DNA from: Streptomyces sp. WMMC940 | GTDB taxonomy: Bacteria > Actinomycetota > Actinomycetes > Streptomycetales > Streptomycetaceae | Reading direction: 5' to 3' | DNA length: 64,000 nucleotides | Assembly: GCF_027460265.1 (NCBI RefSeq) | Contig: NZ_JAPZBC010000001.1 | Coordinates: 6,560,001-6,624,000 of the forward strand | Part shown: positions 1-11,289 of the stretch, one piece after another | Layout of the letters: every line of letters starts with the position of its first letter | How positions within the stretch are numbered: position 1 is the first letter of the stretch | Made by a program: the position numbers and the translations under genes | Notes under the pieces: model-generated | Database searches by the model: none | Told to the model about the DNA's origin: nothing | Seen by the model: only the letters and a program-made list of their open reading frames with translations

Positions 1-2638
<2,638 letters not shown>

Positions 2639-2724
2639 GTTGCTCGCGTCCACTGTGTCAGTTCTGAAGTAACGAACATGCCGGGACCATGTGGATGGTC
2701 GGTCGGGTTCGACATCTTCATAGA

Positions 2725-2843
2725 GTTTCGGTGGTCATAGCGTTAGGGAAACGCCCGGTTACATTCCGAACCCGGAAGCTAAGCCTTTCAGCGCCGATGG
2801 TACTGCAGGGGGGACCCTGTGGGAGAGTAGGACACCGCCGAAC
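2725..2843 (+). rRNA. rrf: 5S ribosomal RNA
   Basis: A 119-nt 5S rRNA follows the 23S gene after a spacer of about 85 nt. It starts GTTTCGGTGG and ends CACCGCCGAAC, and these ends pair as the terminal helix. The conserved internal segment with CCCGGTTACATTCCGAACCC is present at 2753-2772. It completes a 16S-23S-5S operon whose first part lies outside the window. No tRNA gene is seen in the spacer. Confidence 0.97.
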
Positions 2844-2856
2844 AAATTTTACTGGG

Positions 2857-2888
2857 AAAGCCCCGGGCCGAGACGGTCCGGGGCTTTT
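2857..2888 (+). terminator. Terminator of the rRNA operon
   Basis: A stem of about 13 base pairs (AAAGCCCCGGGCC with GGTCCGGGGCTTT, one G-U pair) closes on a GAGAC loop and is followed by TTTT, 13 nt after the 5S gene. It has the form of an intrinsic terminator for the rRNA transcript. Confidence 0.9.
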
Positions 2889-2984
2889 CCGCGTTCCGGG
2901 GAGGCAGGGGCAGATTGGGCCTGAGCGACCCGACACCCCTGTGTACATCGCTCATCCTGCTGACGGTAAGGTCAGGAGGCATCG

Positions 2985-3620
2985 TTGGTACGTTCGGCAG
3001 GAGGCCCCCGGGTGGAGGTCCAGGAGACCCGCGTTCAGACCGACCGGGTACTCACCATCCCCAACATCCTCAGTATGGCCCGCCTGCTCGGCGTGCCGCT
3101 GTTCCTGTGGCTGATCCTCCTGCCGGAGTTCGGTGGCCCGAAGGTCGACGGCTGGGCGCTGCTCGTGCTGGCGCTGAGTGGCGTCAGTGACTATCTCGAC
3201 GGCAAGCTCGCCCGTCGATGGAACCAGGTCAGCAGCCTGGGCCGGATCCTCGACCCCGCCGCTGACCGGCTCTACATCCTCTCCACCCTCGTGGGCCTGA
3301 CCTGGCGGGGGATCCTGCCCCTTTGGTTGACCGCGGCACTTTTGGCACGGGACCTGATGCTCCTCGTGATGGTGGGAATCCTGCGCCGGCACGGCTATCC
3401 GCCTCCCCAGGTGAACTTTCTGGGCAAGGCGGCTACCTTCAACTTGATGTATGCGTTCCCGCTCCTGCTGCTCAGCGACGGAGAAGGGTGGCTCGCGTCA
3501 CTCGCCGAAGTCTTCGGATGGGCGTTCGCAGGATGGGGTACAACTCTGTATTGGTGGGCAGGGATCCTCTATGTGGTCCAGGTCCGCCGACTCGTCAAGG
3601 CTGACGCCGTGGCCGATTGA
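2985..3620 (+). CDS. CDP-alcohol phosphatidyltransferase, likely eukaryote-like cardiolipin synthase
   Basis: This is a 211-residue integral membrane enzyme of the CDP-alcohol phosphatidyltransferase family. The full catalytic signature DG-x2-AR-x8-G-x3-D-x3-D is present near residues 70-92 (DGKLARR, then GRILDPAAD), with several hydrophobic segments around it. TTG is taken as the start because AGGAGG (2974-2979) lies 5 nt upstream. In Streptomyces the gene beside the ManC-like gene was reported to encode a eukaryote-type cardiolipin synthase, joining CDP-diacylglycerol to phosphatidylglycerol (S. coelicolor SCO1389, from memory). The mycobacterial counterpart at the same locus is called pgsA2. 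The family signature is certain. The acceptor (phosphatidylglycerol rather than glycerol-3-phosphate) is inferred from gene order. Confidence 0.85.
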   Translation: MVRSAGGPRVEVQETRVQTDRVLTIPNILSMARLLGVPLFLWLILLPEFGGPKVDGWALLVLALSGVSDYLDGKLARRWNQVSSLGRILDPAADRLYILSTLVGLTWRGILPLWLTAALLARDLMLLVMVGILRRHGYPPPQVNFLGKAATFNLMYAFPLLLLSDGEGWLASLAEVFGWAFAGWGTTLYWWAGILYVVQVRRLVKADAVAD

Positions 3621-3736
3621 GCCGTATGCACAGAGCTGTGCAGAGTCCCACCGGTCCGCATGAGAACTGGAGAGGGGCCTGCCCGGACGGGTGAAGTCGG
3701 CTGGACCGTCGTCTCTTCAAGGAGGACGCTTCCGAC

Positions 3737-6244
3737 ATGAAGGCCGTCGTGATGGCTGGTGGCGAAGGAACACGACTTCGCCCCATGACCTCGAGCATGC
3801 CCAAGCCACTGCTGCCGGTGGTCAACAGGCCGATCATGGAGCATGTGCTGCGCCTGCTCAAGCGGCACGGGCTCACTGAGACGGTCGTTACCGTCCAGTT
3901 CCTCGCTTCCCTCGTCAAGAACTACTTCGGCGACGGTGAAGAGCTGGGGATGGAGCTCACATACGCGCACGAGGAGAAGCCACTCGGTACCGCGGGCAGT
4001 GTGAAGAATGCGGAAGAGGCGCTCAAGGACGATGCTTTCCTCGTCATTTCCGGAGATGCGCTCACCGACTTCGACCTTTCGGATCTCATCCGGTTCCACA
4101 AGGAGAAGGGCGCACTGGTCACGGTGTGCCTGACCCGGGTGCCGAATCCCCTTGAATTCGGCATCACGATCGTGGACGAGCAGGGCAAGGTCGAGCGCTT
4201 CCTGGAGAAGCCCACCTGGGGCCAGGTCTTCTCGGACACCGTGAACACCGGCATCTACGTGATGGAGCCGGAGGTCTTCGACTACGTCGAGCCGGATGTC
4301 TCGGTGGACTGGTCCGGTGATGTCTTCCCGCAGTTGATGAAGGAAGGCAAGCCGATCTACGGCTATATCGCCGAGGGCTACTGGGAGGACGTCGGCACCC
4401 ACGAGAGCTATGTGAAAGCGCAGGCCGACGTGCTCGAGGGCAAGGTCGACGTGGACGTCGACGGCTTCGAGATCTCGCCCGGCGTCTGGGTGGCGGAGGG
4501 TGCCGAGGTGCATCCGGACGCCGTGCTGCGCGGTCCTCTCTACGTCGGTGACTACGCCAAGGTCGAAGCGGACGTCGAAATCCGCGAACACACCGTGGTC
4601 GGGTCCAACGTGGTCGTGAAATCGGGTGCGTTCCTCCACCGGGCCGTCATCCACGACAACGTCTACATCGGACCCCACAGCAATCTGCGCGGTTGCGTCA
4701 TCGGCAAGAACACCGACATCATGCGCGCCGTGCGGATCGAGGACGGCGCGGTCATCGGTGACGAGTGCCTGATCGGCGAGGAGTCGATCGTCCAGGGCAA
4801 CGTTCGGGTCTATCCGTTCAAGACCATCGAGGCCGGCGCCTTCGTCAACACCTCGGTGATCTGGGAGTCCCGCGGCCAGGCGCATCTGTTCGGGGCCCGG
4901 GGAGTATCGGGAATCCTCAACGTCGAGATCACGCCCGAGCTCGCCGTGCGGCTCGCGGGCGCGTACGCCACCACCCTGAAGAAGGGCGCGACCGTCACCA
5001 CGGCCCGTGACCACTCACGAGGCGCGCGAGCCCTCAAACGCGCGGTGATCTCAGCACTCCAGGCCAGCGCCATCGACGTACGGGACCTGGAGAACGTCCC
5101 CCTGCCGGTCGCCCGGCAGCAGACGGCCCGAGGAAGCGCCGGCGGCATCATGATCCGCACTTCGCCGGGCGTACCCGACTCGGTCGACATCATGTTCTTC
5201 GACGAACGAGGCGCGGACCTGTCCCAGGGCGGCCAGCGGAAACTCGACCGCGTGTACGCGCGCCAGGAGTACCGTCGCGCGTTCCCCGGCGAGATCGGAG
5301 ACCTCTCCTTCCCGGCGAGCATCTACGACTCCTACACGGGCTCGCTTCTGCGCCACGTCGACACCAGCGGGATCGCGGACGCCGGCCTCAAGGTCGTCAT
5401 CGACGCGTCCAACGGCAGCGCCGGTCTCGTACTGCCGAGCCTCCTCGGCAGGCTCGGCGTGGACGCGCTGACGATCAACCCCGGGCTCGACGAGTCGCGG
5501 CCGACCGAGACGCTCGAGCAACGCCGGCAGGGCCTGGTGCGGCTGGGCGAGATCGTGGCGTCCGCGCACGCCGCCTTCGGCGTGCGTTTCGACCCCGTCG
5601 GCGAGCGGTTGTCGTTCGTGGACGAGCGTGGGCGGATCGTGGAGGACGACAGGGCGCTGCTCGTCATGCTGGACCTGGTGGCCGCGGAGCGCCGCAGCGG
5701 CAAGGTGGCGTTGCCCGTGACGACGACGCGCATCGCCGAGCAGGTCGCCGCGTACCACGGCACTCAGGTGGAGTGGACGACCACGTCGCCCGACGACCTG
5801 ACCCGGGTGTGCCGGGAGGAGTCCACCATCTTCGGCGGCGACGGCCGCGGCGGCCTCATCATCCCGGAGTTCAGCAGTGTGTTCGACGGTCCGGCGGCGT
5901 TCGTGCGGCTCCTCGGCCTGGTGGCCCGTACCCAGCTCACGCTCAGCCAGATCGACGCCCGTATCCCGAGGGCCCATGTGCTCCGCAAGGACATCGCGAC
6001 GCCGTGGGCGGTCAAGGGCCTGGTGATGCGCCGGGTCGTCGAGGCCGCCGGCGACCGGTCCGTGGACACGACCGACGGTGTCCGCGTCGTGGAGGCCGAC
6101 GGCCGCTGGGTCCTCGTGCTCCCCGACCCGTCCGAGGCAGTCACCCATCTGTGGGCCGAGGGCCCCGACGACACGTCCGCCCAGGCGCTCCTCGGCGAGT
6201 GGTCCGCGGTCGTGGAAAGCGCAGGTGACGACACGAAGCAGTGA
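3737..6244 (+). CDS. Mannose-1-phosphate guanylyltransferase-like protein fused to a degenerate phosphomannomutase domain
   Basis: An 835-residue three-part protein. Residues 1-230 are a nucleotidyltransferase with the signature [21 protein letters not shown] and the metal/sugar residues SGDALTD. Residues 250-370 form a left-handed beta-helix of hexapeptide repeats. Residues 380-830 have the fold order of phosphoglucomutase/phosphomannomutase. In that last part the phosphoserine motif TASHNP is replaced by a region around RTSPG (near residue 472), and the metal loop DGDxDR by FDPVGERL (near 617), so mutase activity is unlikely. The product of the first domain would be a nucleotide sugar such as GDP-mannose; substrate is not proven by sequence. 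AAGGAGG lies 11 nt before ATG. It follows the cardiolipin synthase gene by 116 nt. Confidence 0.85.
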   Translation: MKAVVMAGGEGTRLRPMTSSMPKPLLPVVNRPIMEHVLRLLKRHGLTETVVTVQFLASLVKNYFGDGEELGMELTYAHEEKPLGTAGSVKNAEEALKDDAFLVISGDALTDFDLSDLIRFHKEKGALVTVCLTRVPNPLEFGITIVDEQGKVERFLEKPTWGQVFSDTVNTGIYVMEPEVFDYVEPDVSVDWSGDVFPQLMKEGKPIYGYIAEGYWEDVGTHESYVKAQADVLEGKVDVDVDGFEISPGVWVAEGAEVHPDAVLRGPLYVGDYAKVEADVEIREHTVVGSNVVVKSGAFLHRAVIHDNVYIGPHSNLRGCVIGKNTDIMRAVRIEDGAVIGDECLIGEESIVQGNVRVYPFKTIEAGAFVNTSVIWESRGQAHLFGARGVSGILNVEITPELAVRLAGAYATTLKKGATVTTARDHSRGARALKRAVISALQASAIDVRDLENVPLPVARQQTARGSAGGIMIRTSPGVPDSVDIMFFDERGADLSQGGQRKLDRVYARQEYRRAFPGEIGDLSFPASIYDSYTGSLLRHVDTSGIADAGLKVVIDASNGSAGLVLPSLLGRLGVDALTINPGLDESRPTETLEQRRQGLVRLGEIVASAHAAFGVRFDPVGERLSFVDERGRIVEDDRALLVMLDLVAAERRSGKVALPVTTTRIAEQVAAYHGTQVEWTTTSPDDLTRVCREESTIFGGDGRGGLIIPEFSSVFDGPAAFVRLLGLVARTQLTLSQIDARIPRAHVLRKDIATPWAVKGLVMRRVVEAAGDRSVDTTDGVRVVEADGRWVLVLPDPSEAVTHLWAEGPDDTSAQALLGEWSAVVESAGDDTKQ

Positions 6245-6344
6245 GCGTGCCGGCGGTCTGAGGACGAAGTGCCGGGGTGCGGCGCGGTCCGCATCCCGGC
6301 ACAACCGTGGGGCCATTCGGCGGTAGCGGCTGCGACGTGCGACG

Positions 6345-7277
6345 ATGTGCGGCATGCCGCAGCAGCACCCCGTACCGAGGACAGCCTCACCGCCGCGTCC
6401 CGATGCGTCGATGTCGCTGCTGAACAACGTCATGGACCACAGCCTCGACGACGGTTACGCGGAGGCGGCGGCCCGTAGGGACGCGGAGGGCGGACGGCTG
6501 CCCCAGACGCTTCGGGCCAAGCTGTGGCTCGCGGCCGGGCTGGTGCTGGCGGCGCTGGTGGTCACCCTCGGGGCTGCGCAGGCGCGGATATCGGCACCCG
6601 TCGTGGCGAAGGAACGCGAAGAGCTCATCGACCGTATCGAGGCCGAGACCGCGGCCGCGGACGAACTGGAGCAGGACGTCGACAGCCTCCGTGAGGAGGT
6701 CGGCGAACGGCAGCGCAAGGCGCTCCAGCAGCAGGGCGGGCACCAGGGGGACGTGGTGGCGCTGCTCTCCGGAGCGACCGAGGTGACCGGCCGAGGGGTC
6801 AAGCTGGTCGTCGACGATGCCAAGGACAGCGAGGCAGGCGGTGGCGGTCCGCGGGAGAGCAGCGGCTTCTCCGACACCGGACGGGTCCGCGACCGCGACA
6901 TGCAGCGCGTCGTCAACGGACTCTGGGAGTCCGGCGCGGAGGCCGTCGCGATCAACGGACAGCGGCTGACGGCCCTGTCCGCGATCAGGGCCGCCGGCGA
7001 CGCCATACTCGTCGACAACAGGCCGCTGGTGCCGCCCTACACGGTGCTCGCCGTCGGGGACGGGAAGAAGCTGAGCACCGCTTTCCAGGACAGTGTGGAC
7101 GGCCAGTACCTCCACGCGCTGCAGGAGAACTTCGGAATCCGGAGCAGCATCTCCGCCCAGGAGCGGGTGCGTCTGCCGGCCGCACCGAGCCTGATCGTAC
7201 GTACCGCAGAGCCGAGGACCGCCGGTGGCACGCCCGCCGGTCAGGGCACGGCAGAGACAGGGAAGGGCACATCGTGA
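6345..7277 (+). CDS. DUF881 family membrane-anchored protein (first copy)
   Basis: A 310-residue protein of the DUF881 (YlxW/YlxX-like) family. An N-terminal cytoplasmic stretch of about 60 residues is followed by one membrane segment (LWLAAGLVLAALVVTLGAAQ), then a coiled coil rich in E, R and Q, then the globular DUF881 domain. The start is uncertain: ATG at 6345 or 6354, with no clear Shine-Dalgarno; an internal ATG at 6411 is also possible. It overlaps the next gene by 4 nt, so the two are translationally coupled. The DUF881-Sbp-DUF881 trio is conserved across actinobacteria. No biochemical role is established. Confidence 0.85.
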   Translation: MCGMPQQHPVPRTASPPRPDASMSLLNNVMDHSLDDGYAEAAARRDAEGGRLPQTLRAKLWLAAGLVLAALVVTLGAAQARISAPVVAKEREELIDRIEAETAAADELEQDVDSLREEVGERQRKALQQQGGHQGDVVALLSGATEVTGRGVKLVVDDAKDSEAGGGGPRESSGFSDTGRVRDRDMQRVVNGLWESGAEAVAINGQRLTALSAIRAAGDAILVDNRPLVPPYTVLAVGDGKKLSTAFQDSVDGQYLHALQENFGIRSSISAQERVRLPAAPSLIVRTAEPRTAGGTPAGQGTAETGKGTS

Positions 7278-7606
7278 TCGCCGTACTTGGCCTGGTCTTG
7301 GGAGTCGTGGCGGGACTGTTGCTCCGCCCCGAGGTGCCGGCGGTGGTCGAGCCCTACCTTCCGATCGCCGTGGTCGCGGCTCTCGACGCGGTGTTCGGCG
7401 GCCTGCGGGCCATGCTCGACGGGATCTTCGTCGACAAGGTCTTCGTGGTCTCGTTCCTGTCGAACGTCGTCGTGGCCGCACTGATCGTCTTCCTCGGCGA
7501 CAAGCTGGGCGTCGGTGCGCAGTTGTCCACGGGTGTGGTGGTGGTCCTCGGCATCCGCATCTTCTCCAACGCGGCCGCGATCCGCCGCCATGTCTTCCGG
7601 GCGTGA
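7274..7606 (+). CDS. sbp: Small basic protein (Sbp, DUF1290)
   Basis: A 110-residue membrane protein, nearly all hydrophobic, with about four predicted membrane segments and the family pattern PYLPIAVVAALDAVFGGLRA near residues 28-47. The GTG start overlaps the upstream stop (GTGA). In Bacillus the homologue is a small gene near ftsZ; in actinobacteria it sits between two DUF881 genes, as here. The function is unknown. Its constant placement suggests it forms a membrane complex with the DUF881 proteins. Confidence 0.88.
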   Translation: MIAVLGLVLGVVAGLLLRPEVPAVVEPYLPIAVVAALDAVFGGLRAMLDGIFVDKVFVVSFLSNVVVAALIVFLGDKLGVGAQLSTGVVVVLGIRIFSNAAAIRRHVFRA

Positions 7607-7611
7607 GGCCG

Positions 7612-8748
7612 ATGAGTGACGACGACAAGACCCTGCGCGAGAAGCCGGACTCCCAGGACGGGCCGCCGAGGACGACGGGCGACCGCGCGCCCGGGGCGAC
7701 GCCGCCGCAGGGGCCCGGAGGGACACCGCCGACCTCGACGCGCGACCGCGCGCCAGGGGCGACGCCGCCGCAGGGGCCCGGAGGGACACCGCCGACCCCG
7801 CCCGTCCTCGCACGCGGGTCCGTGCCCGCCGAGCCGGGGCCGCTTCCCGTCCCGGCCCCCGCGAGGCCGGCGGAATCCGGGAAGGACGGTGCACGGTCCG
7901 CCGCTGCCGGGACCGCAGGCTCCCGGACCGACGGGTCGGAGGGGACGGACCGCACCGCCGTCCACGGCACGGGCGCTCCCGCGGAGGAGGGCCCGGAGAC
8001 GACGACGCCGTCCGGCGACGGGCCGCAGCTGACCGGGCGGCAGCGACTGGCGGCCGGGCTGTGGCCGCCCCGCTTCTCCCGCGCCCAACTCGTCGTGGCC
8101 CTCCTGCTGTTCGTCCTCGGTCTGGGTCTGGCCATCCAGGTCCAGTCGACGAGCGACAACAGCGCCCTGCGCGGCGCCCGCCAGGAAGATCTCGTGCGCA
8201 TCCTCGATGAACTGGATGACCGCACCAAGCGTCTGGAAGATGAGAAGCGGCGTCTCGAGGACCAGCGGACCGAACTGGAGACCAGCTCGGACCAGGCCGA
8301 AGAGGCGCGCAGGCAGACACAGGAAAAGGAGCGGCAGCTGGGCATCCTCGCCGGTACCGTGGCGGCACAGGGCCCGGGCATCACGCTGACCATCGGCGAC
8401 GGTGCCGGAGCGGTCGAGTCGGACATGCTGCTCGACGCGATCCAGGAGCTCCGTGCCGCAGGGGCCGAGGCGATCCAGGTCAACGGGGTGAGGGTCGTCG
8501 CGGACTCCTACTTCTCCGACGGCGGTGGTTCCATCGAGGTGGACGGCAAGAGGATCAGCGCTCCGTACCGCTTCAAGGTCATCGGCAAGCCGCAGGACCT
8601 CGAGCCGGCGCTGAACATCCCCGGCGGTGTGGTGCAGACCCTGGAGAAGGAGCAGGCCACCGCCTCGGTGACCCGCTCGGAGAAGATCGTCGTGGACGCC
8701 TTGCGACCCGTGGAACGGCCTGACTACGCTCGGTCGTCCTCCCAGTGA
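7612..8748 (+). CDS. DUF881 family membrane-anchored protein (second copy)
   Basis: A 378-residue DUF881 protein. The ATG at 7612, 6 nt after the sbp stop, fits the operon; an open frame upstream of it overlaps sbp and is not used. The first 140 residues are cytoplasmic, disordered and rich in Pro, Gly and Ala, and include a duplicated 21-residue unit. One membrane segment follows (LVVALLLFVLGLGLAIQVQ), then a strongly charged coiled coil (ELDDRTKRLEDEKRRLEDQ) and the DUF881 domain. The disordered arm is much longer than in the first copy. It is the last gene of the DUF881-Sbp-DUF881 set. Confidence 0.85.
   Translation: MSDDDKTLREKPDSQDGPPRTTGDRAPGATPPQGPGGTPPTSTRDRAPGATPPQGPGGTPPTPPVLARGSVPAEPGPLPVPAPARPAESGKDGARSAAAGTAGSRTDGSEGTDRTAVHGTGAPAEEGPETTTPSGDGPQLTGRQRLAAGLWPPRFSRAQLVVALLLFVLGLGLAIQVQSTSDNSALRGARQEDLVRILDELDDRTKRLEDEKRRLEDQRTELETSSDQAEEARRQTQEKERQLGILAGTVAAQGPGITLTIGDGAGAVESDMLLDAIQELRAAGAEAIQVNGVRVVADSYFSDGGGSIEVDGKRISAPYRFKVIGKPQDLEPALNIPGGVVQTLEKEQATASVTRSEKIVVDALRPVERPDYARSSSQ
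7679..7797 (+). repeat. Tandem duplication within the second DUF881 gene
   Basis: A 56-nt block at 7679-7734 recurs at 7742-7797 with a 63-nt period and one visible base change. It encodes two copies of a 21-residue unit containing DRAPGATPPQGPGGTPPT. The period is a multiple of three, so the frame is kept. It lies in the disordered arm and looks like a recent slippage or recombination event. Confidence 0.85.
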
Positions 8749-8937
8749 GACAAGGGCGTACGAGGGAGGCCGGAGATGGACGAGGGGTTGCGGGGGGTCG
8801 GCGCATCGTAGGAGTGCTGCGTGGTGGAAACTGTCCGGAGGGTACGGACGTTGTGAGGATGTCCGGGTCGGCAGGTGTGTTCATTCAGGGTTCCTGCCCC
8901 ACGGGCGGGTCTGTTTTTCGGTCAAGGGGAATCGCCC

Positions 8938-9762
8938 GTGAAGTTGTTTGGGAAGTTGTTCGGCAAGAGCGCACGCGACGACAGCGGCACCGCCCGCCAT
9001 CGCGCTCCGCGCCATGGCCACGAGGAGGAGCAGAGCGGCGAGCGTCCGCTCTTCCGGGACGAGATCGCCGGTGACATTCCCGGCGGTCCGGGCGCGTCTG
9101 CTGTTGACCCTGCCGGTCCCGGCCGCATAGGTTTCGGGGAACCGTCAACCTCAAGTGCGGGTGGAGGGTTTACGCCCGACCCGTATGCATCCCATGCCCC
9201 CGCGGGGCAGCCGCGGCAGGAGGATCCGTCCATGCCGGTGTGTACGCGATGCGGCAATCGCAATGCCGAGACCAGCCGCTTCTGTTCCAACTGCGGCGCG
9301 CCACTGCGGTCCGGAGCTCCGGCGGAGCGTGCCTCGGAGACGACCTCGACGATCTCCATCTCGGGGATCGAGGCCTATGAGGCGGAGGCCACCGGCCAGA
9401 CGCCCATCCCGTCGCTCTCGCCCGAGGCACAGGCGGCCGTCGACGCCCTGCCGCTCGGATCCGCGCTGCTCGTGGTGCGCCGCGGGCCGAACGCGGGCAG
9501 CCGCTTCCTCCTGGACAGCGAACTGACCACGGCGGGCCGCCACCCCCAGAGCGACATCTTCCTCGACGACTTCACCGTCTCCCGGCGCCATGTGGAGTTC
9601 CGGAGGGCGGCCGACGGCACCTTCACCGTCACCGATGTCGGCAGCCTCAACGGCACGTACGTCAACCGCGAGCCCATCGACTCGGTCGTCCTGGCGAACG
9701 GTGACGAAGTTCAGATCGGTAAGTACCGGCTGGTCTTCTACGCGAACCAGCGGGGCATGTGA
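8938..9762 (+). CDS. GarA/OdhI-like FHA-domain protein with zinc ribbon
   Basis: A 274-residue protein from GTG 8938, with AAGGGGA upstream. Residues 1-98 are low-complexity. A zinc ribbon follows (CTRCGN then CSNCG, about residues 101-120), then the phosphoacceptor-like motif ETTS (near 136) and a C-terminal forkhead-associated domain (about 180-270) with GRHPQSDIFL, SRRH and NGTYVN. In mycobacterial GarA and corynebacterial OdhI the equivalent ETT threonines are phosphorylated by Pkn kinases and control 2-oxoglutarate and glutamate metabolism; a similar role is inferred. A second start at 9232 (MPVCTRCGN) has a perfect AGGAGG 8 nt upstream and would give a 176-residue GarA-sized product. 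The stop overlaps GTGA of a possible upstream start of the next gene. Confidence 0.88.
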   Translation: MKLFGKLFGKSARDDSGTARHRAPRHGHEEEQSGERPLFRDEIAGDIPGGPGASAVDPAGPGRIGFGEPSTSSAGGGFTPDPYASHAPAGQPRQEDPSMPVCTRCGNRNAETSRFCSNCGAPLRSGAPAERASETTSTISISGIEAYEAEATGQTPIPSLSPEAQAAVDALPLGSALLVVRRGPNAGSRFLLDSELTTAGRHPQSDIFLDDFTVSRRHVEFRRAADGTFTVTDVGSLNGTYVNREPIDSVVLANGDEVQIGKYRLVFYANQRGM

Positions 9763-9776
9763 CCTCAGGGACCTCC

Positions 9777-10514
9777 ATGCGGCGAACTCCGACGGGCGGT
9801 GCCGGTCACGGCACCGCCGGTGGCGACCGGCTGGTCAGCATCGGCTCGGTGCTGAGTCAGCTGCGCGAAGAGTTCCCCGAGGTCACGATCTCCAAGATCC
9901 GGTTCCTGGAGGCCGAGGGGCTCGTCGAGCCGCAGCGCACACCGTCCGGTTATCGCAAGTTCAGCGTCGAGGACGTCCAGCGGCTCGCGCAGGTGCTCCG
10001 TATGCAGCGGGACCACTACCTGCCCCTGAAGGTCATCCGCGAGCACCTCGACGCGCCGGCCCGGGGGGAGCGGCCTCCAGTGCCGCCCCCGAGCGGGCCG
10101 GCGGACTCCGGTGCGCCAGGCGGGTTCCCCTCCGAGACGGCCACGGCGGCGCGCGTCGGCCGGGCGGAACTGCTCGCCGCCGCTGAAGTGACCGAGGCGG
10201 AGCTCGACGAGTGGGAGTCCTACGGTCTGATCACTCCTTCGGCGGAGTCCGCCTATGACGCCGAGTCCGTGACGGTGGCCAAACTGATCGCCGACCTGGG
10301 CAGATTCGGTCTGGAGCCGAGGCATCTGCGGGCCATGAAGGCGGCTGCCGACCGCGAGGCCGGCCTGGTCGAACAAGTGGTCGCACCGCTTCGCCGGCAC
10401 CGCAATCCGCAGACCAGAGCGCATGCCGAAGCGACCACGAAGGAGCTGGCGGCGCTCTCGGTCCGGCTGCACTCCGCGCTGGTCCAGACGGCGCTGGGGG
10501 TGCGTCTGCCCTGA
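9777..10514 (+). CDS. ftsR: MerR-family regulator, FtsR-like
   Basis: A 245-residue MerR regulator. The N-terminal winged helix-turn-helix reads SIGSVLSQLREEFPEVTISK, followed by IRFLEAEGLVEPQRTPSGYR, typical of the FtsR branch. A central Pro/Ala-rich linker leads to a C-terminal half resembling a second recognition region and an effector part. No cysteine-based metal site is seen. The ATG at 9777 is preceded by AGGGA; an in-frame GTG at 9759 overlaps the FHA stop and is an alternative. In Corynebacterium FtsR activates ftsZ; the mycobacterial homologue at this locus is Rv1828. The target here is inferred, not seen. Confidence 0.8.
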   Translation: MRRTPTGGAGHGTAGGDRLVSIGSVLSQLREEFPEVTISKIRFLEAEGLVEPQRTPSGYRKFSVEDVQRLAQVLRMQRDHYLPLKVIREHLDAPARGERPPVPPPSGPADSGAPGGFPSETATAARVGRAELLAAAEVTEAELDEWESYGLITPSAESAYDAESVTVAKLIADLGRFGLEPRHLRAMKAAADREAGLVEQVVAPLRRHRNPQTRAHAEATTKELAALSVRLHSALVQTALGVRLP

Positions 10515-10590
10515 ACCCCCGGGCGGGCTTGCACCGATCTTGGGGGAACCCGACTACCCAAACCTGCCGGGCACGTCCTAGGGTTGCTGT

Positions 10591-11064
10591 GTGAACGAGC
10601 TCGACGTTGTGGGTGTCCGGGTGGAAATGCCCTCCAACCAGCCGATCGTGCTCCTGCGTGAAGTGGGAGGCGATCGGTACCTCCCCATCTGGATCGGACC
10701 GGGTGAGGCGACCGCTATCGCCTTCGCGCAGCAGGGAATGGCGCCGGCCAGGCCGTTGACCCACGACCTGTTCAAGGACGTGCTGGAGGCCGTCGGACAG
10801 GAACTCACCGAGGTGCGGATCACGGACCTGCGGGAGGGTGTCTTCTACGCGGAGCTGGTCTTCGCCAGCGGCGTCGAGGTCAGCGCCAGGCCGTCCGACG
10901 CCATAGCTCTGGCGCTGCGCACCGGCACGCCGATCTACGGCAGCGACGGCGTTCTGGACGACGCGGGCATCGCGATCCCGGACGAGCAGGAGGACGAGGT
11001 CGAGAAGTTCCGCGAGTTCCTCGACCAGATCTCGCCCGAGGACTTCGGCTCCAGCAGCCAGTGA
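10591..11064 (+). CDS. DUF151 bifunctional nuclease-fold protein
   Basis: A 157-residue protein of the DUF151/BFN family, with the core LPIWIGPGEATAIAFAQQG at residues 31-49 and a conserved region RPSDAIALALRTGTPIY in the middle. The acidic C-terminal tail (DEQEDEVEKF) is usual in actinobacteria. Plant relatives were reported to have nuclease activity; the bacterial role is not settled. A TAGGGT -10 box at 10579-10584 ends 6 nt before the GTG, so the mRNA is probably leaderless and the gene has its own promoter despite lying in a conserved cluster. Confidence 0.85.
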   Translation: MNELDVVGVRVEMPSNQPIVLLREVGGDRYLPIWIGPGEATAIAFAQQGMAPARPLTHDLFKDVLEAVGQELTEVRITDLREGVFYAELVFASGVEVSARPSDAIALALRTGTPIYGSDGVLDDAGIAIPDEQEDEVEKFREFLDQISPEDFGSSSQ

Positions 11065-11195
11065 TCCGCGGGCCCGGCGCCGCGATCCGTAGGGACGAGC
11101 GGCGTCGCGGTCGGGTCGGGACCCGTGCGTCGGACGTCCCACCGGGGATCCGGCCACGTATTCCCCGAAACAGGGCACGCAAAACCACTCTCAGG

Positions 11196-11259
11196 GTGAT
11201 TATCACTCGGCGTGCCGAGTGTGGCGATCGTTGACGCACCCGGGGCGACTCCCTACCGT
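11196..11259 (+). promoter_or_regulatory. Promoter and overlapping palindromes before the second MerR gene
   Basis: A strong vegetative promoter, TTGACG (11231-11236) and TACCGT (11254-11259) with a 17-nt spacer, drives the MerR gene starting at 11290. Just upstream lie two overlapping perfect inverted repeats: GTGATTATCAC (11196-11206) and CACTCGGCGTGCCGAGTG (11204-11221). They could be operators, or the second could end the DUF151 transcript. The distance to -35 is 9 nt, so they are outside the classic MerR spacer position. Confidence 0.75.
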
Positions 11260-11289
11260 CGAGGAGGCAGGTCAAGGACGGAGGTCGGC

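Noticed and set aside
2640..2724. Possible tRNA in the 23S-5S spacer
   Set aside because: No cloverleaf or T-loop motif can be formed.
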